In this document: positions 49,940 through 58,930 of the stretch, piece by piece | Layout: the number at the start of each line of letters is the position of its first letter | How positions within the stretch are numbered: the first letter of the stretch is position 1 | NCBI GenBank assembly: GCA_038043465.1 | Contig: JBBTBX010000002.1 | Span: 62,001-126,000 of the forward strand | DNA length: 64,000 bases | Direction of reading: 5' to 3' | Source of the DNA: SXRF01 sp038043465 | GTDB lineage: Bacteria; Pseudomonadota; Alphaproteobacteria; Rickettsiales; SXRF01 | Program-made: the position numbers and the translations under genes | The notes under the pieces: generated by a model | The model's database searches: none | Seen by the model: only the letters and a program-made list of their open reading frames with translations | Told to the model about the DNA's origin: nothing

Positions 49940-50522
49940 TATGGGCAAAAATATCCTCGTTTTCCCAACCTGCAAGATCCAGATCAGCGCGGTATGGAAG
50001 AAAATTAAAGATTGCTTTTGCCAATTCACTGCGTCCTTCACGCTCTAACATTTCGTCAAGTTTTGCTTTCAGCCTATGCAGATAGAGAACATCAGACGCG
50101 GCGTAATCAATTTGCTCGTTAGTTAGCGTCTGCCCGCCCCAATATGAGCTTTGTTGCTGCTTTGAAACATCAACGCCAAGAAGCTCCTTGCATATATCCT
50201 TATAGCCATGTTTGTCGCTATAGGTGCGAACAAGGCGTGAGGCGGTGCGGGTGCAATAAACATTATGAATGCTCAAACCCAGATAGTGCCGCATTATGGA
50301 AAGATCAAACCGGGCAAAGTGAAAAATCTTGGTATGGTTTTCATCACTAAGCAATTTTATAAGATTTGGGGCAGCGTATTTATTCTGTTCAAACTGCACC
50401 AGATGCGCGTCGCCATTACCGTCGGAAATCTGCACCACGCAAAGGCGGTCGCGCTTGTTATTAAGCCCCATGGCTTCGGTATCAACGGCAATATCTCCGC
50501 CTAATTTAAGGCTTGATGGCAA
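49935..50522 (-). CDS. rnd: Ribonuclease D-like 3'-5' exonuclease (DEDDy)
   Basis: A short RNase D (exonuclease domain only, no HRDC), usual in alphaproteobacteria. DEDDy residues appear in AVDTEAMGL (Asp, Glu), HFARFDLSIM (Asp) and DYAASDVLYLHRL (Tyr, Asp). The coordinates use a TTG start, but the family N-terminus (short strand then GDLP) continues in frame upstream as TNFVYTGDLPSS, ending at an ATC codon (5' base 50549) 7 bp after AAGGAG. The real start is thus probably a non-standard ATC or a mutated ATG. It is upstream of kdsD on the same strand. Confidence 0.85.
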   Translation of the reverse strand: MPSSLKLGGDIAVDTEAMGLNNKRDRLCVVQISDGNGDAHLVQFEQNKYAAPNLIKLLSDENHTKIFHFARFDLSIMRHYLGLSIHNVYCTRTASRLVRTYSDKHGYKDICKELLGVDVSKQQQSSYWGGQTLTNEQIDYAASDVLYLHRLKAKLDEMLEREGRSELAKAIFNFLPYRADLDLAGWENEDIFAHS

Positions 50523-50637
50523 ATCACCAGTATATACAAAATTTGTGATAGGAATTCTCCTTTTGGTTATTTTTAGGTAGCTATTTTTATATTATTATCA
50601 AATGACAAATACAACATAAAGTAATTGTTTTGTTTCT

Positions 50638-50668
50638 GTCATCTCGAGCGAAGTCGAGGGATCTTTAC
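50638..50668. repeat. Half copy of the CTCGAG palindrome
   Basis: GTCATCTCGAGCGAAGTCGAGGG then ATCTTT, a short hairpin related to the element at 27112-27176, lying 22 bp beyond the stop of the 147-residue membrane protein gene. Confidence 0.55.
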
Positions 50669-50689
50669 AATATAAACAATTGCAAAGGT

Positions 50690-51133
50690 CTAGCGAGTTG
50701 ATGCCATATGGCTTAGGCGGTGGAATATTAAACCGGTCGCCAATCCACATGCGGCAAAAAGCGCAGAAAACGATATCCTATCATCAAGTTGCCAATGTGT
50801 GGAGCCATAGAAGTGAATCCATAAGAGCATCTCTGCACTAATAAGGCCTACCAGAATGGTTCTACCGAGGCTGCTTAATAATTTCGGTGCACACCTCAAA
50901 ACTATCAAGAAAACAGTGACTTCGAACAGATAATATCCAACCGTGATAGAAAACGCCTCAAGCGCGGGAAACAGTCCCAGAAACAAGAAAGCCCGTATGC
51001 TGCTGAAATCATTAATTGAGGAATCTCTTATAATTCCAAAAACTAGGATAATCGGGAAGGCTGATAAAGGTGCGATGAATAATGCTCGTTTATAACTTAT
51101 CCGACCGTTCTGGTCATTCTGATCGTGTAACAT
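50690..51133 (-). CDS. Hypothetical four-helix membrane protein
   Basis: A 147-residue protein with about four hydrophobic segments (ALFIAPLSAFPIILVFGII, AFLFLGLFPALEAFSITVGY, TILVGLISAEMLLWIHFYG, FSALFAACGLATGLIFH). I do not recognise the family. It follows the glutathione-transferase gene on the same strand with a 33-bp gap. Confidence 0.65.
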   Translation of the reverse strand: MLHDQNDQNGRISYKRALFIAPLSAFPIILVFGIIRDSSINDFSSIRAFLFLGLFPALEAFSITVGYYLFEVTVFLIVLRCAPKLLSSLGRTILVGLISAEMLLWIHFYGSTHWQLDDRISFSALFAACGLATGLIFHRLSHMASTR

Positions 51134-51166
51134 AATTGCTTCCTTTGTCTATTCATTCGGTTAATT

Positions 51167-51835
51167 TTAGAAATCAGGATTCTCATAATAAACCGGCGGA
51201 CGGAAGCCATGTACGCGCTCGATAAGGATATTACGCATACTAGGACGTGATTTGATAAGGGCGTACCAGCTTTGTGCCATTTTGTTATATTCCCAGTCTA
51301 TATCCCCCAGATAATCAAGTGCCGATATATGGGAAGCGGCGGCAAGGTCAGCAAGAGTCAGAGAATCACCTGCCAGAAAATAGCGTTCATTGGCAAGGTA
51401 ACCGATATAATCGAGATGATATAAAATATTATGCTTGCCAATGCGAATGGCTGCAGAGCTTGGTTCGCCATAGCCAAAATAATGTTTGAAAGCTTTTTCA
51501 AAAAGCACGTTTCTGGTTACTTCATAGTCAAATTTATGGTCAAACCAGTCGATAATCCGCCTGACTTCGGCCCGCTCAGTTGCGCTACTACCAAGCATTG
51601 ATATGGCCGGATAGGCTTCCTCCAGATATTCACTTATGGCATAAGCACCGGAAACAACAGTCCCGTTATCCTCAACCAGCACCGGAACTTCTCCGGCCGG
51701 ATTAAGAGCAAAAAAATCCAGATTCTTATCCCATGGATTTTCCTGAACCAGTTCGAATTCCAGACCTTTTTCCTTAAGCATCATCCTGATTTTTCTACAG
51801 AATGGAGAAAGTGGCGTGTGGTAAAGAAGGCGCAT
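51167..51835 (-). CDS. Glutathione S-transferase family protein
   Basis: A 222-residue GST. N-terminal thioredoxin fold MRLLYHTPLSPFCRKIRMML, cis-Pro and Ser motif GEVPVLVEDNGTVVSGAYAI, SEYLEEAYP, and a helical C-terminal domain with LAGDSLTLADLAAASHISAL. Family role: glutathione conjugation or redox; the substrate is unknown. Confidence 0.88.
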   Translation of the reverse strand: MRLLYHTPLSPFCRKIRMMLKEKGLEFELVQENPWDKNLDFFALNPAGEVPVLVEDNGTVVSGAYAISEYLEEAYPAISMLGSSATERAEVRRIIDWFDHKFDYEVTRNVLFEKAFKHYFGYGEPSSAAIRIGKHNILYHLDYIGYLANERYFLAGDSLTLADLAAASHISALDYLGDIDWEYNKMAQSWYALIKSRPSMRNILIERVHGFRPPVYYENPDF

Positions 51836-52071
51836 AATCGGTTTGATTTTGTTTAATAATATAACATTGGTGATAATTTAAGGTTATATTGTAATTCAAC
51901 CGTTAATGCCATACGAAAAATAGCAAAATCAGCATATTCCAGCCCTGTGTATAACTTATTGGGTGTAATTATAGAAAGAACCTGATTGTAAGAGCGAATA
52001 TTAACTAAAATATCAGCAAAATCAATGGTTGCAGCCATTATAAAAAAATACGATTTTATACTTAATTGCGC
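51836..52071. other. Non-coding AT-rich gap
   Basis: Between the divergent GST and rpsT genes. A 61-codon frame on the minus strand (51853-52038) has no ribosome site or recognisable content and I do not call it. Nothing else seen except the upstream side of the rpsT promoter. Confidence 0.5.
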
Positions 52072-52100
52072 TTGACGAACGCTAAAAACGCCTCTAGATT
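52072..52100 (+). promoter_or_regulatory. Promoter of rpsT
   Basis: TTGACG at 52072-52077, 17-bp spacer, TAGATT at 52095-52100. It predicts a leader of about 114 nt. The leader contains three spaced ACAGAAGTTTT-type direct repeats (52142-52179), which might serve S20 autoregulation or be simple slippage. Confidence 0.55.
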
Positions 52101-52220
52101 GACTCTCCCATTACGGCAATACAGAGTCGACACGGTGGGACACAGAAGTTTTACAGAAGAAGTTTTACAGAAGTTTTAAGTATATTCAAATTAAATAATT
52201 TTAGGTAACGGACATAACAC

Positions 52221-52487
52221 ATGGCTAATCATAAGTCGGCAGAGAAAAGAATTCGCCAAACGGCAGCACGTACTGAAGTAAATAAGGCGCGGGTAAGCCG
52301 TATTCGTACCTTTGTGAAAAAGGTTGAGCTTGCTATCGCTGATGGCAAAAAATCTGAGGCGCAGCAGGCTTTTAAGGAAGCGCAGCCGGAATTGATGCGT
52401 GGTGTTAGTAAAGGTGTTATGAAAATGGGTTCTGTATCTCGCAAGCTCAGCCGACTATCTGCACGTATTAAAAACCTGGCCGCTTAA
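52221..52487 (+). CDS. rpsT: 30S ribosomal protein S20
   Basis: An 88-residue bS20: MANHKSAEKRIRQTAARTEV, RVSRIRTFVKKVELAIADG and GVMKMGSVSRKLSRLSARIK. It binds 16S rRNA. rpsT upstream of dnaA is the standard alphaproteobacterial arrangement. Confidence 0.98.
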   Translation: MANHKSAEKRIRQTAARTEVNKARVSRIRTFVKKVELAIADGKKSEAQQAFKEAQPELMRGVSKGVMKMGSVSRKLSRLSARIKNLAA

Positions 52488-52588
52488 TTTATTACAGTTT
52501 CTTGTATTTTTGATGTTTCATACCGCTGATTAACAAGCGGACGCTATAGCTTTGTCTTCTTTTAACGGGTGATGGTGGTGCTGAATTT

Positions 52589-53089
52589 ATGGTATTTGAA
52601 TCTGCTAAGTTGCAACCTGAAAGCCCTTTCTGCGCGCTTGTAGATAAGGCTGGACAGGGTAAAATATCCGGACTCAGTTATGCTGGAGAAGTTTCTCCTG
52701 AAGAAGCTTTTGATTACATCAGTGTTAATCCGTCAATTTTAGTTGATGTTCGTACTGTTCCTGAGTGGCAGTTTACGGGAATGCCAAATTTAGCTGGTAC
52801 ACCAAGTAAACTCCTCACGGTCTCATGGAAGATATATCCATCTTTTGCACAGAATCCAAAATTTATTGAAGAATTGACTTCTGATTCATCAGTTCACATT
52901 GATACCCCATTATTTTTTATTTGCAGGTCAGGTGGGCGTTCGCTTGATGCTGCTGTGGCAATGACGAAAGTTGGGCATAGATATTGCTTTAATGTCACCG
53001 GCGGATTCGAGGGTGATGCCGATGAAATAGGGCATCGCAGTAAAAAAAGCGGTTGGAAATATAATAATCTTCCATGGATGCAGGGATAA
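52589..53089 (+). CDS. Rhodanese-domain protein
   Basis: A 166-residue single rhodanese domain. YISVNPSILVDVRTVPEWQF contains the CH2 motif and FFICRSGGRSLDAAVAM has the active-site loop with the catalytic Cys; NVTGGFEGD precedes the end. It would carry persulfide sulfur or act in redox sensing. It ends 3 bp before dnaA, so co-transcription with dnaA is likely. A similar rhodanese between rpsT and dnaA occurs in other alphaproteobacteria. Confidence 0.88.
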   Translation: MVFESAKLQPESPFCALVDKAGQGKISGLSYAGEVSPEEAFDYISVNPSILVDVRTVPEWQFTGMPNLAGTPSKLLTVSWKIYPSFAQNPKFIEELTSDSSVHIDTPLFFICRSGGRSLDAAVAMTKVGHRYCFNVTGGFEGDADEIGHRSKKSGWKYNNLPWMQG

Positions 53090-53092
53090 AAT

Positions 53093-54535
53093 ATGGCACT
53101 GTTGCAACACCATCAGAACGAAACAATAGATGATCTTCTTGCTGCAGCCTGGCAGAATGTCAGTAGTAAATTGAACACACGTTTCGGTGATGCTGTATTT
53201 CGCAGTTGGTTAAAACCGCTATCATTTATCGGCAGCAAATCCGGTTATATACAAATAAATGTTCCCACGCGTTTTATGCGCGAATGGATAAATAAGAATT
53301 ATATAAATGATATACATGCTTTATGGGCAGAAGAAGGAGTTGCAGAAGGCTATGCAATTGAGTTGGTCGTGGCTGTTGCATCAGCACCTGCTTCAACTGA
53401 TAGTGCATCAGCTACTCCGCAAAAATTCAGCGTATTGACACCGCAAAGCTGGCAGCCGGTAGCACAGGCGGTTGAAGTTGCACCGCTTGATATTGATGTT
53501 CAGATGGGCGCACCCCTTGACCCGCGCTACACATTCGATAATTTTGTTGTCGGCAAACCTAATGAACTGGCGCATGCTGCGGCAAGGCGCGTTGCCGAAT
53601 CAGCAAACGTTGTGCAGGGCTGCAATCCTTTGTTTCTGTATGGCGGGGTTGGGCTTGGCAAAACCCATTTGATGCATGCTATAGCCTGGCACATCCGCAA
53701 AAACAGTCCGGAAAGACGGGTTTTATATCTTTCTGCCGAAAAATTTATGTATCAATTTATTCGTGCCTTACGGTTTAAAGAAGCTTTGGCTTTCAAAGAA
53801 CATTTCCGTTCGGTAGATGTGTTGATGATTGATGATGTGCAGTTCATCAGCGGTAAAGACTCAACTCAGGAAGAATTTTTCCACACATTTAACGCCCTCG
53901 TTGACCAGAATAAACAGTTAGTTATTTCCGGCGATCGCTCGCCTTCTGATTTGGAAGGAATAGAAGAGCGTGTTCGCTCGCGCCTCGGCTGGGGCTTGGT
54001 TGCCGATATTCACAGCACCAGCTACGAGCTGCGCCTTGGTATTCTCCAGTCAAAAATCGAGCAGATGCAAGGCTTGTCGATTCCACAAAAAGTTATGGAG
54101 TTCCTTGCTCATAAAATAACATCTAATGTTCGCGAGCTGGAAGGCTCGTTGAACCGCGTAGTGGCGCATGCAACGCTGGTTGGTCGACCGATTACGCTTG
54201 AAAGCACGCAGGAAGTTCTGCATGATTTATTGCGCGCTAATGACCGCCGCATTTCTATCGAAGATATACAAAAACAAGTCGCCAGCCATTATAATATCAA
54301 AGTATCCGATATGCATTCGGCAAGGCGCGCCCGCCAAGTTGCTCGTCCGCGTCAGGTGGCTATGTATCTATCGAAGAAATTTACCAGTAAAAGCTTACCG
54401 GAAATTGGTCGCCGTTTTGGTGGAAAAGATCATACTACAGTGATGCACGCGGTTAAACGTGTTGAGGAGCTAAGTGCTTCCGACCACGAATTCATGCAGG
54501 ACATCGAAATGCTGAGCAGGTTGTTGCAGAGTTAG
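53093..54535 (+). CDS. dnaA: Chromosomal replication initiator DnaA
   Basis: A 480-residue DnaA. Domain I (residues 1-90, FGDAVFRSWLKPLSFIG), variable Ala/Ser-rich domain II, AAA+ domain III with FDNFVVGKPNELAHAAARRV, Walker A GGVGLGKTHL, Walker B VLMIDDVQFISG, sensor VRSRLGWGLVADI; DNA-binding domain IV with ARQVARPRQVAMYL and KDHTTVMHAVKRVEEL. It starts replication at oriC. No cluster of TTATCCACA boxes occurs nearby, so oriC is elsewhere. Confidence 0.98.
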   Translation: MALLQHHQNETIDDLLAAAWQNVSSKLNTRFGDAVFRSWLKPLSFIGSKSGYIQINVPTRFMREWINKNYINDIHALWAEEGVAEGYAIELVVAVASAPASTDSASATPQKFSVLTPQSWQPVAQAVEVAPLDIDVQMGAPLDPRYTFDNFVVGKPNELAHAAARRVAESANVVQGCNPLFLYGGVGLGKTHLMHAIAWHIRKNSPERRVLYLSAEKFMYQFIRALRFKEALAFKEHFRSVDVLMIDDVQFISGKDSTQEEFFHTFNALVDQNKQLVISGDRSPSDLEGIEERVRSRLGWGLVADIHSTSYELRLGILQSKIEQMQGLSIPQKVMEFLAHKITSNVRELEGSLNRVVAHATLVGRPITLESTQEVLHDLLRANDRRISIEDIQKQVASHYNIKVSDMHSARRARQVARPRQVAMYLSKKFTSKSLPEIGRRFGGKDHTTVMHAVKRVEELSASDHEFMQDIEMLSRLLQS

Positions 54536-54550
54536 TTGATTAGATTTTTT

Positions 54551-55564
54551 CTAATTGCTTCCATAAATCTGGTCAAAGCTGCCTTCATCGTCAAAATGCT
54601 CTTTCTGGACTTTTTTCCAACCGCCAAGGTCTGCAATTGTCACAGTTTTAATTGCCGGAAATATTTCAGCATGTTTCTCTAAAACTTTTTTATCGTAAGG
54701 GCGGTAAAAATTCTGGGCAATTATTTCCTGAGCTTGCGGGCTATATAAGAACGCCAGATATTCATTTGCCAACTCAAGGGTTTTTCTGCGGGTGGCATTC
54801 TTTTCCACCACAGCCACAGGTGGCTCAGCCAATATACTGATCAAAGGATACACTATCTCAAATTCTCCTTTGCCCAATTCTTTTTTAGCAAGATGCGCCT
54901 CATTTTCCCAACTAATCAGCACATCGCCTATTCCGCGCTGAACAAATGTTGTGGTTGCACCACGCGCACCGGCATCAAGAACCGGAACACGCTTGAATAA
55001 TTCGCTTATAAAGCCTTTAATTTTGCTTTCATCACCAGCGAATTTTTCCTTGGCATATGCCCATGCCGCCAGATAATTCCAGCGTGCGCCACCACTGGTT
55101 TTGGGGTTCGGAGTTATCACCTTAATATTTTCCCGAACCAGATCATCCCAATCTTTTATATTCTTTGGATTTCCTTTACGTACCAGAAACACAATGGTTG
55201 AGGTATAAGGCGAACTATTACCAGCAAGTTTGCTCTGCCAATCTGCTGGTAATAATTTTCTTTTATCAGCCATAACATCAATGTCATAGGCGAGGGCGAG
55301 AGTAACGACATCAGCCTGTAACCCGTCAATCACCGAGCGGGCCTGCTTGCCGGAGCCACCATGTGACTGGTTTATTTTTACATCCTGACCGGATTTTTCC
55401 TTCCAGTGCTGCACAAACAAATTATTATATTTATCATATAACTCGCGGGTTGGATCATAAGATACATTGAGCAGCTCAATAGTATCGGCTGCATGACCAT
55501 ATCCCGATGAAAATACAGAAGTCGCTGCAAATAGAACCGCACCTAATATTTTTACTAACTTCAT
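54551..55564 (-). CDS. sbp: Sulfate/thiosulfate-binding periplasmic protein
   Basis: A 337-residue Sbp-type binding protein with a signal peptide (ILGAVLFAATSVFSSGYGHA) and family motifs LLNVSYDPTRELYDKYN, INQSHGGSGKQARSVIDGL and NPKTSGGARWNYLAAWAYA. It should deliver sulfate or thiosulfate to a CysUWA permease, which is not in this window. It is on the opposite strand between dnaA and dnaN, breaking their usual adjacency. An AAGGAGA-like ribosome site precedes the ATG. Confidence 0.93.
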   Translation of the reverse strand: MKLVKILGAVLFAATSVFSSGYGHAADTIELLNVSYDPTRELYDKYNNLFVQHWKEKSGQDVKINQSHGGSGKQARSVIDGLQADVVTLALAYDIDVMADKRKLLPADWQSKLAGNSSPYTSTIVFLVRKGNPKNIKDWDDLVRENIKVITPNPKTSGGARWNYLAAWAYAKEKFAGDESKIKGFISELFKRVPVLDAGARGATTTFVQRGIGDVLISWENEAHLAKKELGKGEFEIVYPLISILAEPPVAVVEKNATRRKTLELANEYLAFLYSPQAQEIIAQNFYRPYDKKVLEKHAEIFPAIKTVTIADLGGWKKVQKEHFDDEGSFDQIYGSN

Positions 55565-55707
55565 ATTTTTCTCCTTAAATTATTTAAATTTAGAGATAAT
55601 AACTACCATAAAGAGTCAATAAGAATTGTTTTGCAACATTAATTTGCAAAGTTAATTTTCACTGTTATATTCACTCCGTTATCAACCCATAATTATAAGA
55701 AAATCTT

Positions 55708-56823
55708 ATGCAGTTTGTTATTGAGCGTACGAATTTATTGAAAAGTCTTGGCCATGTGCAGTCAGTTGTTGAGAAACGTGGGACTATTGCGGTTCTTTCA
55801 AATATAAAAATTGACGCTAAAGGTAGCGAAGTGTCACTGACCGCCACTGACATGGATATAGCAGTTGTCGAAAAAGTTCCGGCGGAAGTAAGCAAATCCG
55901 GTTCAACCACAGTTCCGGCACATACGCTTTATGACATTGTCCGCAAGCTTCCTGAAGGATTGCAAATTGAGCTGACAACCAGTGATGACGGCAGTAAGAT
56001 TGCCATTCGCGCTGGACAATCCCGCTTTTCGCTTGCTTGTCTTCCTATCGAGGATTTTCCAGTTATGGCGGATGGTGAATTCAGCCATAATTTTTCTCTT
56101 AAATCAGCAGAATGTTTGGCACTCATTGAAAAACCCAGCTTTGCTATTTCCAATGAGGAAACCCGTTATTATCTGAATGGTATATATGTGCACGTAGCTG
56201 GTAGTGGTGATGAAAAAGTCCTGCGGGCGGTTGCCACGGACGGGCATCGCCTTGCTCGTGTTGAAGTTGCTGTTCCTGCTGGTGCTGATGGAATGTCAGG
56301 AGTTATTGTGCCACGTAAGACTATTCAAGAACTGCGTAAATTGTTAGAAAATGGGGAAGGGGATGTTGAAATCTCCTTGTCTGAAACTAAAATCCGTTTT
56401 GTTTATGGCGATGCGGTGCTGGTTTCCAAGTTAATTGATGGTAATTTCCCTGATTATGAAAGAGTAATTCCAGCCGCCAATGAAAAGCTCATGGAAGTAG
56501 ACTGTAAAATATTTAAGGATGCGGTTGACCGCGTATCGGTTATTTCTTCCGAAAAATCGCGTGCTATTAAGTTGCAATTGGAAAGTGGGAAGCTGACTCT
56601 GAACGCAGGAAGCGGGGATCAGGTGGCATCTGAGGAAATAGAGATAAACTATTCATCTACCCCGATTGAGATTGGTTTTAATTCACGCTATTTGCTCGAT
56701 ATGATGACTCAGATTGATGGTGATACCGTCCAATTCCTGCTCAATGATGGTAATTCTCCGGCATTGGTGCGCGATACTGCCGATGTCAGTTCACTATACG
56801 TGATAATGCCGATGCGGGTATGA
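55708..56823 (+). CDS. dnaN: DNA polymerase III beta clamp
   Basis: A 371-residue sliding clamp with the three repeated clamp domains; typical features are the N-terminus MQFVIERTNLLKSLGHVQSV, SRFSLACLPIEDFPVM, ATDGHRLARVEV, KLIDGNFPDYERVIP and the C-terminal SLYVIMPMRV. It overlaps the next gene by 4 bp (ATGA). Confidence 0.97.
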   Translation: MQFVIERTNLLKSLGHVQSVVEKRGTIAVLSNIKIDAKGSEVSLTATDMDIAVVEKVPAEVSKSGSTTVPAHTLYDIVRKLPEGLQIELTTSDDGSKIAIRAGQSRFSLACLPIEDFPVMADGEFSHNFSLKSAECLALIEKPSFAISNEETRYYLNGIYVHVAGSGDEKVLRAVATDGHRLARVEVAVPAGADGMSGVIVPRKTIQELRKLLENGEGDVEISLSETKIRFVYGDAVLVSKLIDGNFPDYERVIPAANEKLMEVDCKIFKDAVDRVSVISSEKSRAIKLQLESGKLTLNAGSGDQVASEEIEINYSSTPIEIGFNSRYLLDMMTQIDGDTVQFLLNDGNSPALVRDTADVSSLYVIMPMRV

Positions 56824-57374
56824 CTAATCTCCAGAGAATAAAATGCTTTTTGGCGTTGCCTTTTTTGTGTCTGCTTCTGGTGTCATGTATCTACGTTACT
56901 GATATTGGCAAGTATTGGCAGAAGGGGATTATCGACCAATCTATTGGTGGAGCATGGCTTAGCGGCGATGATGGCAAAGATTGCATGTCATTTGTTGTAT
57001 CTGGTAAGAATTATCTGGCGATTGATAATGGAAAGAAAGATTCGTCTTTATATCGTACATTGCTTTTGGGCGATAAAAAATTCCTGATGGTAAAAGATCC
57101 GAATAATAAATATATGCTGATAAAATATACAGTGTCTGAGGATAAATTTACGACCTATATGCCCGACGAAACCAAAAAAGAAGATTTTCTCCGTGATTAC
57201 CCTGATTCCGGTATGATTTTCGGCGAGGGTGATTTTACAACTGCCACCATTCCTGTCTTAAATGAAAAATCAATTGAGATGCTAGAGAAAATCGCTGGCG
57301 ATGAATCCTATTGGAAACCGGCTTCAGTGCAACAACGTGTGAAAAGCTGTAAAACTCCTGATGTCAAGCATTGA
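56820..57374 (+). CDS. Hypothetical lipoprotein between dnaN and recF
   Basis: A 184-residue protein with a lipoprotein signal peptide (FLALPFLCLLLVSC, Cys about residue 23). The mature part resembles no family I know; it has short beta-strand-like stretches (CMSFVVSGKNYLAIDNGKKD, KFLMVKDPNNKYMLIKYTV). It overlaps dnaN by 4 bp and recF by 14 bp, so it is embedded in the replication operon and must be co-transcribed. Confidence 0.75.
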   Translation: MTNLQRIKCFLALPFLCLLLVSCIYVTDIGKYWQKGIIDQSIGGAWLSGDDGKDCMSFVVSGKNYLAIDNGKKDSSLYRTLLLGDKKFLMVKDPNNKYMLIKYTVSEDKFTTYMPDETKKEDFLRDYPDSGMIFGEGDFTTATIPVLNEKSIEMLEKIAGDESYWKPASVQQRVKSCKTPDVKH

Positions 57375-58587
57375 TGATATTGCGATAAAGGAAGATAATT
57401 TATCAGGTACGGCTTCTGGTAACCAAAACTCTGATGTTAAAAAACTTTCCATTTCTTCGCTTACCCTTTCCAATTTCCGTAATTATGAATATGCGCGGAT
57501 AGAGACATCGTCTGTTCCAGTGGTGCTTACTGGCGAAAATGGTGCAGGAAAAACCAATATATTAGAGGCGATTTCATTGCTTAGTGTGGGGCGAGGGCTG
57601 CGTCGTGCCAAATTATCGGAGTTAGACTCATTACCGACCGCCGACCGCCGACCGTTGACAACTTCTCCTTGGGCAATAGCTGCCAACATAAACGGACGCA
57701 TGGGTGAGGTTAAAATAGGCACGGGCAGAGACACAGAAACCGTAGAAAATATTGATAAACGCATTGTCAAAATAGATGAAAAAATAGTGCGTGGGCAAGC
57801 AGAACTGGCGCGGCATGTTTCGCTTATCTGGCTTACTCCACAAATGGAGCAGCTATTTAGCGAAGGATCGTCTGCAGGGCGCAAATTCCTTGACCGGTTG
57901 GTGTTTGGTTTTGACGCTGAACATGCCACGCGGGTTAATGACTATGAATATGCCATGCGCGAACGCAATAAATTGCTGCAATATGGCAAAGCGGATACCG
58001 GCTGGCTTTGCGTACTGGAACAAAAAATGGCAGAATGTGCTTCTTCCATTGCTCTTGCCAGAATTTCAACCTGTGAGCATATTAATTATACCATTTCCGC
58101 GTCACCACTAAGTTTTCCCAAGGCTTATATAGATGTTTCCGGTTTTGCCGAGAATTTGCTGAAGAATGGCAAATCGGCAGTGGAATGCGAAAATTTGTTG
58201 AAAAATGCCTTTGCCAGTTACAGAAATCAGGATGCGGCGTCAGGCAGGACTTTAATTGGCACGCACCGCAGTGAGCTTAAAGTCACCCATCTTGGCAAAA
58301 ACATGCAGGCGGAAAATTGCTCAATGGGCGAGCAAAAAGCTTTGATGCTATCGATTATATTGGCGCAGGCGCGTTCCGGTGCGTTGTGGCATGGGGTTGT
58401 TCCCATCATTTTGCTGGATGAAGTAGCAGGGCATCTTGATAGTATAAAACGGACTGAGTTATTTGAAGAAATCTTTGATACCGGCGCGCAGGTGTGGATG
58501 ACAGGCACAGATGCGGGATTATTTGCCGATTTAGCTGGAAAAGCTCAGTTTTTTGCAGTCGATAACGGCGATATTGTGCAATATTGA
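57361..58587 (+). CDS. recF: DNA replication and repair protein RecF
   Basis: A 408-residue RecF. LSISSLTLSNFRNYEYARIE, Walker A GENGAGKTNILEA, signature-like NCSMGEQKALMLSIILAQA and Walker B PIILLDEVAGHLDS. It helps load RecA at gaps. The first 25 residues are an acidic extension. Residues 92-101 include a segment coded by 7-bp tandem units (57635-57662). Confidence 0.95.
   Translation: MSSIDDIAIKEDNLSGTASGNQNSDVKKLSISSLTLSNFRNYEYARIETSSVPVVLTGENGAGKTNILEAISLLSVGRGLRRAKLSELDSLPTADRRPLTTSPWAIAANINGRMGEVKIGTGRDTETVENIDKRIVKIDEKIVRGQAELARHVSLIWLTPQMEQLFSEGSSAGRKFLDRLVFGFDAEHATRVNDYEYAMRERNKLLQYGKADTGWLCVLEQKMAECASSIALARISTCEHINYTISASPLSFPKAYIDVSGFAENLLKNGKSAVECENLLKNAFASYRNQDAASGRTLIGTHRSELKVTHLGKNMQAENCSMGEQKALMLSIILAQARSGALWHGVVPIILLDEVAGHLDSIKRTELFEEIFDTGAQVWMTGTDAGLFADLAGKAQFFAVDNGDIVQY
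57635..57662 (+). repeat. Heptanucleotide array inside recF
   Basis: Units CGACCGC, CGACCGC, CGACCGT, TGACAAC, encoding the segment TADRRPLTT just after the conserved VGRGLRRAKLSEL stretch of RecF. As in serB, it is four units or 28 bp long and lies in a surface-loop position. Confidence 0.75.
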
Positions 58588-58605
58588 AGCATTTTATCGC
58601 ATCTA

Positions 58606-58634
58606 TTGCACATTTAATATGAATATGGTATGAT
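58606..58634 (+). promoter_or_regulatory. Promoter of parDE
   Basis: TTGCAC at 58606-58611, 17-bp spacer, TATGAT at 58629-58634, about 31 bp before the parD ATG. Confidence 0.6.
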
Positions 58635-58664
58635 ATTTGGTGTTAATTATGAAAGGAACTTAGT

Positions 58665-58928
58665 ATGGCTTCCACACCAGTAAAACGCCTTAATGCAACA
58701 TTGCCGGAACCACTTGCACGCTTTGTTGGGGAAATAACAGGCGAAGGCGGTTTATATGAAACCCCTAGTGAATTTGTGCGTGATCTCATCCGCAGATATA
58801 TGGAAAAAACTGAAACGAACGAACAAAGGGAAATAAACGCGCTACTTACGCAAGCCATTGAAGAAAATGAGTATGTAGACTATAACCCCAACTTCGCACA
58901 AGAATTAATTGATTCACTAAACAAGTAA
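58665..58928 (+). CDS. ParD-type ribbon-helix-helix antitoxin
   Basis: An 87-residue antitoxin. RHH strand VKRLNATLPEPLARFVGEIT, then YETPSEFVRDLIRRYME. The acidic C-terminal half (ENEYVDYNPNFAQELIDSL) would bind the toxin. An AAAGGA ribosome site precedes the ATG. The partner toxin gene begins 2 bp after its stop. It sits between recF and gyrB. Confidence 0.85.
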   Translation: MASTPVKRLNATLPEPLARFVGEITGEGGLYETPSEFVRDLIRRYMEKTETNEQREINALLTQAIEENEYVDYNPNFAQELIDSLNK

Positions 58929-58930
58929 AC

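Noticed and set aside
51853..52038. 61-codon minus-strand frame upstream of rpsT
   Set aside because: No ribosome site, no recognisable motif; lies in a divergent promoter region.
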